Shown: positions 11,968-24,400 of the stretch, in pieces | How positions within the stretch are numbered: position 1 is the stretch's first letter | Layout of the letters: each line of letters starts with the position of its first letter | Origin: an uncultured Clostridia bacterium | GTDB lineage: Bacteria > Bacillota > Clostridia > Christensenellales > UBA1242 | Direction of reading: 5' to 3' | Length of the DNA: 49,923 bases | NCBI GenBank assembly: GCA_944350085.1 | Contig: CALVNY010000022.1 | Coordinates: forward strand, 1-49,923 | Translations under genes and position numbers: made by a program | The notes under the pieces: model-generated | Told to the model about the DNA's origin: nothing | The model's database searches: none | Seen by the model: only the letters and a program-made list of their open reading frames with translations

Positions 11968-11996
11968 ATTGTATTTTTTTTGCAATATTTTGTCAA
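11968..11996 (-). promoter_or_regulatory. Sigma-A promoter of the downstream giant lipoprotein gene
   Basis: Read on the minus strand, TTGACA (11991-11996) is followed by a 17-base spacer and TACAAT (11968-11973). This matches 6/6 and 5/6 of the vegetative consensus. Transcription would start near 11961, giving a leader of about 90 bases. A second TATAAT lies at 11950-11955 but has no -35 at the right distance. The block from TTAATTGACA into the -10 is nearly identical to that upstream of the other giant gene. Confidence 0.75.
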
Positions 11997-12309
11997 TTAA
12001 TAAAATATATATAATATAAATATATATATAAAAAATTTTGTAATTTTTTAAGGCTTAAAAGGAATAAAAAAAAGCACTTTTTTTAATAAAAAATTTTAAT
12101 AAAATTTTGATAAAAAAATTGATAAAAAAATTAGATTTTCCTTTTAATATTTTTATCTGTTTTATTGAAAAAAATTTTTATAATTTCATAGTTTTTTTAC
12201 TTATTTTTAACATATATTTTAATGCTTTTTTATAACAAAATAACTGCTAAAAAGAATTAAAATTTAACATAAATTTTGGCATTTTTAAAACACAATTAAC
12301 ACTCAAAAA

Positions 12310-12378
12310 CACATAAAAAATTAACAAATTTAATAATAATTATTTAAAAAAATAGCACAAAAAAATTAACAAATTTAA
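12310..12378. repeat. Pair of ~23-base direct repeats in the spacer
   Basis: AAAAATTAACAAATTTAA occurs at 12316-12333 and again at 12361-12378. Both copies are preceded by CACA and an A-run that differs by one base. The offset is 45 bases. The copies lie just downstream of the terminator of the complete giant gene. The sequence is low-complexity, so local duplication by slippage is as likely as a protein-binding site. Confidence 0.5.
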
Positions 12379-12390
12379 CTATGAAAAACA

Positions 12391-12421
12391 AAAAAACAAG
12401 GTCAAATTGACCTTGTTTTTT
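12391..12421 (-). terminator. Rho-independent terminator of the complete giant gene
   Basis: A perfect inverted repeat, stem AAGGTC/GACCTT extended by A-T pairs (12391-12403 with 12409-12421), encloses the 5-base loop 12404-12408. It lies 2 bases past the stop codon of the giant gene. On the minus strand the stem runs into a T-rich tract. Confidence 0.85.
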
Positions 12422-12423
12422 TA

Positions 12424-15400
12424 TTAAAATATTGAAACCGAGAAAGTTGTATTTGCAAATTTGTTTTGCCAATCCCTAGCAGTTTCTAAATTAGGTCTAC
12501 CGTTTTTGTGTCTATTGTCAATATTAATCATAGTAGAATCTGTTTCCACAATATCAGTAGAATAAATGTATGTCGATGTATCAGTCATATAATAAAATTT
12601 ATTATAACCCGTCGCAGCAACATTAATATCAAAAGCAACACCATTTACATACTTGGTTCCCCAATGCCACCACATATGTGACCAATAAACATTATACTTA
12701 ACATGTTTTTGATTAACATATATATAACAATTATTATTAATATTGCTATTAATTGTTTTGTTACCAATAAAAATACTAATATTCTTATCGTTTTTGATTG
12801 TGCTAGGATATGTCACTCCTTTTGTAAGATAATCACTACCTTCCCACACAGGTTTGCAATCTTTTTTCCCTAACAAATTTACCAACTTCCAACTAAACTC
12901 ACTGCCTTTTACTTTATTCAAATCACTATTACTTAAAGAAGTTAAAGTTATTTCAATATCTCCATTAGATGTAAGAGTGCCTGTTTTATAAACATTAGTT
13001 ATTGAACCCGCAATTCCACCTACATATTGTGGATCAGTTTTTGTTGCTGTTATGTTGTCATAGTTAGAAATTGAGCCACTTCTATTAAGCGTTGTTGCAC
13101 TGTAAATTATGCCACCAATTTTTTGTCTTGCTGTAATTTCAGCATAGTTTTTAACATTACTTAAAGTAACAGTCTTTCCAGTCCCAATAATTCCACCCAC
13201 ATTTTCGTAGGCTTTAATTGTTATTGAACCATCGTAAAAACCATTAGAACAATTTGTTAGTGAAACGGAACCATCATTTGATGTTCCAATTAATCCACCA
13301 ACTTTTGATTTTTCTGCTTTTTGTAATGAAATACTTCCATCATTATAACAATTTGTAAATGTTGAGTTGTTTGCAATTGCAACTATTCCACCAACAGAAT
13401 TATATTTTGTTGAACTAGAACTAATATTTGTTTTATTGTAAGCATAACTAATATCAACATTGCTTACGCTTCCAAACAATCCACCAACATTTGCAGCCGT
13501 TGTAGTTTTTGGATAAACAATATTAATAGTATTTCTTGCAGTATTAATATTTGAAATTTTAACTTTGTAAGAAGAATTTTTACCACTAACTGTGCTAATG
13601 ATTGCACCTATAGTTGTTTTTTGACTATTTCCAAAAGAATTTCCTGCATTTAGTTTAATATCTTTAATTGTTACACTTTTATTCAATGTAATAGAATAAT
13701 TTGGAGTAATTAAAGCATCGTTTGTTTTGCAATTTTCAAAAGATATGTTTGAAATATTAGTGTTTGAAATACTTTTTTCAGCAATTACGCTTGTTATCGT
13801 ACTTCCACTTCCAACAAACTTAATATTTTTAATTTCTCCATTTGACATTGTATTAAACATAGGGGCTGAAATTGTGATTGTTTTTTCAAGTCCATTGAAA
13901 TTGCCTTTAAAATCATTTTTATAAGTTGAATTTACAGTTAAATTTGATACCAAAATATATGAATAAGTAATATTATTTTGGCTAGCCATATTTTGATACA
14001 TTCCAATATGCGAAACAATTAAATTTGTTCCACTTGTGTTATAAGAATAATCTGTTCCATTTAAACTATACCTTGTTGTTAGTGTTAATGAACCAGCATA
14101 TTGCGAATTTGAAGTGTCAAGTATTGGATAACCAAAGTTTGTTTGGCTAGTTACATTTGTTCCTTGTGCTCTCCATGGTGGACTTGTAAATGTTTTATTA
14201 GAAGCTGAATTAAAGAATTCTGTGCTCTTAGTTCCATATCTAGCAGTTGACACTGCTTGTTCTTCATAGTAAACACCACTTGAACTATTTGCAACTTTTT
14301 CATCTAAAACTTTTTTACCATTAAACCAGCCTGCAAAATATGACCTTGTAACAGAGCCCGCATTTGTACCATTTGAATTAGTCTTTACTAACCCAAAGAT
14401 ATCTTGTTTTACTGATGTTAAGTTTGGTGTTTGCATTGTAGAGTAACACTCATAAATAATGCCATTTACATTATTTAAAACAAATGTTGATGATGCTGTG
14501 CTAGTTAAACTTGCCGTTGTGTTTAAAAGTGCAACACCTGTTCTTAAAATTTTACCATTGTTTGTTTGAGCAACTGTTGCTTGCAAACCACTATTTTCAA
14601 CTAGTCCAACAATTCCACAGTTATAAATTATTCCACTAACATTATTTGTATCAACCAAATATGAAGTATTATTATTGTTTGTTACATTAAGTTTTAATCC
14701 CGACAAAATACCTGAATTCATTCCAACTAATGGCTTGTTGCTTGTATATGTTATAAGAGTTGAATCAGTTGATGCAAACAAACCTTTATATTCAACCGTG
14801 TCTGCAATTGGAACTGTAATTTCTAGATTTTGTATAGATCCAACAACAACATAACCTAATAAATCACTACTGTTTGTAATTCTTGAAGTTGTAATTTGTT
14901 TTGGATTGTATTTTGAACCCACACTTAAATCCAAATTTGCAATGTTTAATTTATCAAACATATACAAACTCTTAATTGATGGAGTTATGGTTGTTGTTGA
15001 ATTGTAAACAGCTTTTTCAAGCATGTAAGCACTTCCACTGCCACATATTGAATTTGTAGTTTGACCAAAATTTCCATAAGTTGTTGATGTTCCAATTGTT
15101 GAAGCAGAAGCAAACTCTACAATAAAGAAATTATTGTTGTTAGAATCAACAGTAATATTGGTTCCTATTCCTTGAATAAATCCATTATTATCGTTTGTTC
15201 CATTTGTTCTGCTCATGCTTACACAGCTTACAATGTTAACCTTTGTTGCATTTTGGAACAAGTTGTTACCAACAATTCCACCAACTAGCGCATTGCTTGA
15301 AACAGCATTTACTGTAAAGTCTGCATAACTTATAGAATAAGCAACATATGAGTTTTCTGCTGTTGTTATTGTTTTTGAACCGATTGCACCAACTATTCCA

Positions 15401-18400
15401 CCAAGAGCAAAAGAGTTTGTGTTACTTGTTATTGTTCCTATATTGTAACATTCAGTTACATTTACAATATTTGCATAACCAACAATGCTTGAAACATAGT
15501 TTATGCTACTTGTTGAATCTAGCGTTACACTGCCAGAATTGTAAATTTTTTCAATTTCAGTAATTGCATTATAACCCTCAACAAATCCAACAATTCCTGC
15601 AACATAGTTTGAAGCATTTGAAGAATTTGAATTTACATATATTGATGCATTGTTTGCAGATTCTGCTTTTCCAGCAGAATTTTTAACACCAATTAAGTTT
15701 CCATCGCTAATTCTACCAATTAAGCCTCCAACTGCTGTTAAAGAGTTGTTAGCATCAGCATAAACTTTTATTACACTATCTTGTTTTGAATCTACTTTGT
15801 TTGTTCCATTAACATCAAAAGCAACTCCGTTAGAAAGGTTATTTAATATGTTAATTGAATTAACATACCCCATAACTCCACCAGCATAAATCGACTTAAT
15901 ACTTGCTTTTTGTTCGTTTGTTTCATTAACTGGTCCAACATAAACACTACCAATATGAGAAATTTTTCCAATTTGCCCACTATTTGAATTTTCTGCACTT
16001 AACAATTTTCCAAATATTCCACCAACATAAGCGTTTTCAACTAAAACACCAGAGTTTGTGTATAGGTAAACATTTAGTTTGTTTGTTGTGCTTAAATTAA
16101 ATTCAGGATAACTTGTTGAAATTGATTGTCCAATTATTCCACCAACTGAAACATTGGCTAGATTATAATTTGAAACTCCAACTTTTATGTCTGTGTTCCC
16201 ACCAACTTCAAATGGTAAATAGCTAATTTTTGAGTTGTTTATTAATCCTGCAAACAAGCCAAAATTAATATTTTTTCTATCTCTTTCGCTTTGTCTTAAA
16301 GTTAAGGTCCAATTTGAGAAGTTAGAAACTTTGTAAACAACATTTTCTTTTGAGTCTTCTGTTATTGTAAATGTTGAGCCATCAACTTTTCCAAATATTC
16401 CACCAATGTTTGTATTGTTGTTAGTAATAAATTGTCCACTGCCTGTTTTGTTGTACTCAACACTAACACTTGTGTTTGTTAAAGTTGAATTTGTTAATGC
16501 ATTTGCAAAAGAACCAACATTTTCATAATTTGAAACATAGTTTTGAACCGTATTTGTAGAATTATATTTAATTACAAAATTTACATTAGTTATTTGAGCA
16601 TTTTTAATTTCATCAAACACAGCAACTAAACTTTCGGCATTAATTGTTATGGTTGGAATTCCACCTTCTTTTGTTCCAATAATATTTCCTTCAAAAATGC
16701 CATAGTTTGTAGATGTCATTGTTAAATTAATATCATTTGTAATTGCATAATATTTATTTTTTGTTGAAGTGGCATTTTTAATATTTTCATCCCACTCTTC
16801 CCTACTACCAATTTCAATCAAATTAGTATAAATACCTACAATATATTCAGGAAGGCCTGTTTCTTCATTTATTTTGTAAACTTTTTCTTGGGTGTCGTCC
16901 ACGCTAGTTGCAACTGTTACCCAATTGTTGAATACATTGCCTTGAACCATATTTAATGTGTTTGATGGTTCATTTCCATTTATTTCAATTTCGCTTCCAA
17001 TTAAATATTTTAATTGTCTTTGCCAGCCTAAATAGTTGTAATAATTAAAAGCATTATATTCTGATTCGTATGGTTTTTCTACACCCAATTCTGAATTGCT
17101 TACATTTATGTTAGAAGAAGCATTGTAAACAACACTATAAACTGTAACTTCGTCTTGATTTAATTCTTTTACAGATGTTGTGTGGTCTTCATTTAATTTT
17201 CCAGAATCTTTAGTTTGAGTGTCAAATATGTTTAAAATACCCACATCAAAAACATTTGAAGTTGAAGTTTTTGCACCTTTTTCCTTGGACATTTCTTCAA
17301 CATTTAATCCAACACCAACACTTGAAACTCTTCCAATTATTGAACCAATGTTTTTAGAATGAGCATAGGTGTAAGGATTTACTGTTGCAAACTCTTTACT
17401 GCTACTTGTTTCAAAAACATCTTCAAATACAGTTTGAAGTTCACCTTCAACATTAACTTCCTTGCTTACAACTTTGTACATTTTTTCAACATATTGATTT
17501 CCAATTTCTGGCATTGCATTTGTAAATGAATAGTAACCTGTTTCGCCAACACCTGCTGAATAACTGTAAACACTATTAAAGTTTTCTGTAATTATTGCAT
17601 TTGTTTCGGAATTCCAAGTATTTAATCCTACAACATAGTCTAGGATAACTTTTTCTTGTGTTTCTGTTCCAATTCCTTTGGTGTAGCCAGTTACTGTTCC
17701 TTCTGCTGTTTTAATTGGTTGAGGATAATTTCTTGCTCCGTTCCAGCCATATAAACTAGCATTTACATAACCAATTATTCCACCCATTACGAAGTTTGAG
17801 TAAACCAAACCTGTCGAATAAGTATGTTGCATTAAAGCATAACCTTTGTTGTAGCCAACAATTCCACCTGCAACATAAGCATTTTTGTTGTAAACATTTG
17901 CCTTTGAATAACTATCAATTATTATTGCATCTTGATTGTAGCCAACAATTCCACCAATAACTATTGGTTGTGATGCTTTAAATAGATATTTACTTCCAAC
18001 TGTTTCGCCTGTTGTTACAATTGTTTTGTCGTATCCATCTTGAATTGTTTTTTTATGTTCAACAGTAACTTTTTCTAACACCCCATGATTTTCTGCCGTT
18101 ATTCCACCAGAATAATACAAACCATTAATTTCCTGTGTGCCTTCGTTGGTTAATTCAAAAGTACTATTATAAATATGAGTATGATCTCCAACATATCCAA
18201 ACAAACCACCTGCATGTTCACCAGAAATGACTACATTTCCAAAAACTTTCAAGTTTTTGATTGTTGGGCTTGTTGGTTCATCAGTTCTATACTTGGTTGT
18301 AATTCTATCGTCATCATGCCCCACATTAAACACTTCTTCTAAATAATTATATGTGCTTGAAGCAAGAGAACTATCTAAAATGTCTGTATTGTTTGCATCA

Positions 18401-21400
18401 ATAATTCCTGCAATTCCACCAACATAACCATAATCACAAGAACAAGCATCTAAAACATTGTTTAATGCATTATATTTATATTTTGTGCTATTTTCATTAT
18501 TTCCAAAAATTTGAGTAAGTAAAGAATTTTCATATTCCCCATCGTAACCATTGAATCCGTATTCAAAATATGGGTTTAAATTTGTTGTGTTTACTTGTGT
18601 TCTATACACTGCTGTTACAGAAACGCTACTTGAAACATCAATTAACGAACTATTTCCAGCAATAATTCCAACTAAACCACCAACAATATCTCTACCTTGA
18701 ATTGTTGTGTTTCCAGAAACATCAACATTTATAAAAGTTGTATTAACTGCTTTACCTGCCAAAGTTCCAACCAATTTAACATTAGTTGCAACTAATTGTT
18801 CAATTTCAAAAGAAACATTTTTAATAACAGCATTGTATGTTGATTCTCTTTCATAATCTAAGCCTATTTGATTAAACAAGCCGTAATCTTCTTTTGGTGT
18901 TCCTTTTGAATTATCAAGCAATTTAATTCCTGTTATGCTTAAATTGTTACCATCAAGCACACCATTAAATTTAATTTCACTTAAAAGTTTGCCATCAACT
19001 CTATATTCATTTAAGTTAATATCACTTAAACTTATATCATTAATTAACCTTACATAACTTGTGGTTACATTTTCCCCACCAAATATATTTTGAGCATTTG
19101 AATTGTTGATAATAAAATCAACAAATTCTTGACCATTTCTAACAATAAGTGGATTGTTTTTGTCACCAAACCCTGTGTTTTGACCACCAACTGATGTGTT
19201 GTAATCATAGTTGTATGTATAAACAACAACAGAACCATCGCCTGTGTCAACACTTTCATCGGTGCTTGACAAAATTCTATTTGAATAAGTGTCATTTGCA
19301 ACACAAGATATAAGTTGTGGGCCTAAGTTTGTATTTGTGTAAGTCCAAATACTATTTAAGTCTGCACCAACGCTAAATGAGAATCCATTAAAGGAACCAG
19401 CATAAAGGAACGGATCTGCCTGGCTTGTTCCAATTGCGCCATCGCCTTCAACTTTGCCTGTGCTTTTTATTGGAGTTGCAACTTCATATTCATTAACATA
19501 TTCATCACCAACAACTAAATAGTAAATTGATGATAATGCTCCTGATATTGCTTCATTATTTATTTCGCCAATTTCATTTGTTCCAATAAATGCACCATGT
19601 GCACGAGAGCCAACAGAATTTTTAGCAGTTGAATATGCATTTTGTATTGTTCCACTAGCACTATTTTCAAATACAAAGCCACCACTTCTTTTACTGTTTG
19701 TTTTAATTACTATGTTAGAATAAGCATCTTTAATTTCACCAGAGTTGGTGTAAACAAAGCCACCCATATTTCCTTTGCTTTCAATTCTATAATCTTCGCT
19801 TGCTCTAAAGTTTTGAATATTATTTCCCTGAACAAACGCATTTGAAATTAAGCCTGAACTTTCGTTAACAGCAACAAATCCAGCGGTTAACGAATTGTCA
19901 TCGCCAAGTAAACTTGTGTTAATAATTCCAACAGCATTTGAATATGTGCTAATAATTTTGCCAGAGTTTGAATAAGCAACACCAGCAATGTTGTTTGAAC
20001 CAGAAAGTCTAAATGGATAACTTGTAACAACGCCATTGTCACCTGTTCCATCACCAATGTAAACATTTGAATGTGTTTCAGTGCTTGCATTTACACCAAT
20101 AAATGAGTTTGTAATGTTGCCACTATTTTGTGCAACAAAACCACCTATTCTTGCACTTGGAGTAGAAGTTCCAATTTTGCTTTGTGTTGTGTAAACATAA
20201 AGATAATTGCTAGATGTGTTTTTAGTGTTAATTATTTTAACATTTGTAATTGTTCCAGAATTTGTGCCTGCAATTAACCCAAAGTTTAAGTTTGTAATGT
20301 TAGATGCGTTAATCTTATTGTATGAAGAAATATATTCACTATCATTAGAAGAATTTAATGTGGACATATATTCATTTGAAATTAATAAGTCTGAAACATC
20401 TAAAACTAAATTTTTAACTATTGTTGAAGCAGATATGGTTTCAAACAAACCAACATTAACTGTTCCTGTTGAACCTTGATATTTTGTTAAATCAAAATTG
20501 TTAATTTTAATTTTGTATCCATTTCCATCAAATGATGCAAAATCAGAGATTGTAAATGGAACAAAATCGCTAATGCTTAAATCGTTCATTAAAATATAAT
20601 GACTTCCCGATTGCATATTAGCAATATCTTCGTATGAATAAACAGGATTTGGGTGGTCATAAGTTGAATTGTCCTTTATGTTTAACCTAAACACAAAATC
20701 TAATTCATAAATTGTGTAACTTACTTGCAACCCATTATAATAAACCCTTGGAATTCCATTAGCATCATAATAGTAAGATGCTTTTAAAACCAAAATATTA
20801 ACATCACTAATTCTTGTTGCTTTTACACAATATGCCTCGTTTTTATACAAAAATTCATAATGTTGGAAAATCAAAGAATTGTCGTTTGTTATGGTTAATG
20901 AAATGTCGTTATAAGGGTCAGCATTGTAATTTGTTCTTCTATACCAATTATTTGGAGAACGAACTAATGTTGAAACATATCCTTGGCCAGCGAATTGTTT
21001 TTCTAAGTTAGATTTGCTTGCAAGCATATTGCTATCGTTAGAATTAATGTTTGCAACAATTTGAACATTTAATTGTTTTGTAACACCATTTAATAAATCA
21101 AGTTGATTTTCATTTGCATTGTTGGTTGAAACATCTTGAACCCCAACACCCAATATTTCATATTCAACAATTCTTAAACTAATGCTACACTCGCTTTCTT
21201 CATTTATTCCATTTATATTTTTTGAAACTCTAAATTTTATTGTAACATTATCGCCACCAAGTGCACTTGATTTTGCAGTTATTGTAAAACCTGTTTCAGT
21301 AAATACTAATTCATAATCACTTGAAGAACTCTTTGTGCTAATAATTTCGTAAGCAATTTCATTTTCATATTCTGTTGCAGTAATTGTTCCTGTTTTTGTG

Positions 21401-24400
21401 AATGTTTTTGCAAGTAGTATATCACTTGTTTTACCTTCAATATTTGCAGTAATTCCTGGCAATGGACTTACAGTTAAAGAACAAACAGCCCTTTCAGCCA
21501 CAGGTTCACTTTGTCCATTTTTGTAAGCAGTTACAGTTAAATCAATTTTTGCACCAATAGGAATTGACGATGTAACCAACACTCTTACATATAAATTACC
21601 ATCAAAATTACCATAGTTGTTACTAATATTATATAATCTAACACCCATATAGTCGCTTAATTGTAATGCGGCTGGGTTAGCACTAATATAACCACTTAAC
21701 AAACCACTGCTGTCTGAATTGTCATACACTGCGTACATTTGAGTTACTGTTATATTTTGCCTATATTCCCTTGGAACAGTTACTTCAAAATAATCTGCAT
21801 CATTAAACTTAGGATAAACATTTATTACAAGCAATCCATATCTACTTGGTGCAATATATTCAGTGGCATTTTCCAATGGATTAAATTCGTCCAATACTGT
21901 TGTTTGCCCTGATGGGTAAAATGAAGTATAAATTTGACTAATGCTTTGTGGTTTAATGCTAAATGAATATTTTGAAGTGCTTAGTTCTTTTAAAGCAATG
22001 TTTGAATATGGATAGAAAATTAATTCATAATCTAAATCGTTCATGCTATACATATCAGCATTGCTTAAATATTTTTCTTGGTCAAATGTTAAATTGAATT
22101 TGTAATCAACTTTTAGTTGGTTTTCATTTTCAATCTTTTCGTAAGTAATTTGAACATCATTAAACAAAATTAAACTATTGTTATATCTATCTTTATATTT
22201 TCCATCTTCATATTCAATAGTTGATTCATTATTGTTTAAATTTAAAATTCCAACTTCTTGATTGTCTTTGTTAATAATTACATTTAATTTTTCATTTATT
22301 GTATACGAGCCATCATCATTTAAAGTATATGCACTTGTTACAATGGTGATATGCACTTCTGCACTGCCTGTTGGCAATATTGTTTTTGCAATATTGTTAT
22401 TTAACGATAAACTTTTTGCTTTTTCAATTACATCAAAATAATATTCTTGTTGAAGCCTTTCAATTAAAACAACACCACTATATTTAACATAATTGTTTAT
22501 TGTTCCATTTGCAGTGTAGTTTGCAACTTCTTCATCGGTTAAAACTCTGTTGCCATCTAAATAAATATCACTACCAAATTCATTTGAGCCAGTTTTTATA
22601 AACGGAGTAAATGTTAAACTTACACTTCCGCTTGTAAATCCAATTAAGTTCATATATCCTGTTGATTCAAAGAAATATGTTGAACCTGCATTTAATTTTC
22701 CAGATGATGTTGTGTCAACACCAAGTGTGCCCATGTTTGTTTCACTTGCGTAGATAATATAGCCTAAATCGCTATTTTTTGCATAAACGCCATTTATTCC
22801 ATTAAAGTAGAATCTATTTACAGCATCTACATTATATTTATTAACCTTGTCAATTATTAATTGTTCTTCCGTTGTTACTTTATTAACATCACTTGCACTT
22901 CCTTTGTACAAGTTAAATTCAGAAACGCCTTCAACAACCATAATATCAACAGTTGTATAAATGGTTGAATCTAGTGTGCTATAAATAGTTAAAGTGGTTG
23001 TTCCTGCACTTAATGTTTTTAAAGTGTTTCCATCTTCAACAGAAACCACATTTGTGTTTGAACTAATAATTGTAATTGAATTTTCAACCTTAACAATTCC
23101 TTCAAGTGCCGGATCAACACCAAGATTTATTGTTAAAACATTGTTGTATTCAACACCACTTTCAATTTCATTTCCACTTAAAACAACTTTATATGTGTTG
23201 TTTGTAATATATTCAACACCACTTGTTAATTTATTGTAGAATAAAATCAATTTGTCTTCTGAAACTTTAATGTGGCTATTATTCGTAAATGTTTCACTTT
23301 CTTCACTTATTACTGCAATAATTGAAGAAGGTAATATTGTGTACATAACTTCATAATTGCTATCAAATAATACTGGGAAGCCTTCATTTAATAATGAATT
23401 TATGTACCATAATTTATAATCATCTTCATTTTCTACATTTTTATTGTAGTCATATTCTGATGTTATTTTAAAACCATTTAATTCGTTTAAATTTTCAATC
23501 AAATAGTTTTTGTCCATTAAATACTTAAATGTGTATTGTGTTCCAGTTTCTTCATCTAAAACATCTTCGCTTATGACTTCTTCACTAGTTTTTTGTGTTC
23601 CATCTTGTGTTACATAAGTAAAGAAACCTGTATTTGAAACTGAATTGTAATTTACTACTGAATAGTTAACTTGTAAATTGCTTGTTGCATTTTCAGTTGA
23701 ACCAATAAAGTATCCAAAACTTGGAACTTCAATTGTTTTTGTTTCTTCTACTATTTCATCTGTGTCAGTTCCTTCATCGACACTTCCGCCATCACCACCA
23801 TCAGAACCACCTTCACTAGTGGAGCCTCCTTCACTAGTATTTATTACTGTAACAACAACTTCTTTTGTTTCTTTAATTGATTCTGGCATTTTGATATTAT
23901 TTAATGCATAAGAATTGGTTATATCAACTGTTCCACCATTTACATAACCAACAAGTGCTCCAACGCTAAATTTGGTTTTGTCGGTTGATGAAGATAACAC
24001 ATTTGAGGAAACATTTATATCTATTGTTGAATAACTGTTTTTAATTGTTAATGTTTTGTCGCTTCCATTTTCAACAGAACCAACTAATCCACCAACATTA
24101 ATCTTTGCAACATCGCTTCCATCACCTTTACTTAATGATGAAATGTTTCCAAAATATAATACATTGTCAATGTCAGTAATTAATTTGTTGTAGAAACTTC
24201 TTGCATAGGAATATTCAATAACGGTGTCGTCGGTTGAAATACCAATTAATGCACCTAAATTTGAATAACCAACAATATTTGTAGCCCCAATCCCCACTTT
24301 TCCAGAATTTACAAACTGAACCACATTATTTGACAATACAGAATTGTTTGCTCTTCCCAACACACCACCAATCATATTAATTGCTGTTATGTTGTTAACC

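Larger units (their letters stand above)
11870..12423. other. 554-base AT-rich spacer between the two giant genes
   Basis: No plausible gene is visible; no open frame here has a ribosome site. The spacer holds the promoter of the downstream giant gene at its left end and the terminator of the upstream giant gene at its right end. In between is very AT-rich sequence with an alternating TA tract (about 12005-12030), a 12-base tandem duplication GATAAAAAAATT (12109-12132) and an 18-base direct repeat (12316-12378). The separate terminator and promoter indicate that the two giant genes are independent transcription units. Confidence 0.7.

Noticed and set aside
12005..12030. Alternating TATATA tracts here and near 28490-28511 as origin or attachment sites
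   Set aside because: Simple AT alternation in spacer DNA; no DnaA boxes, iterons or paired attachment cores accompany them.
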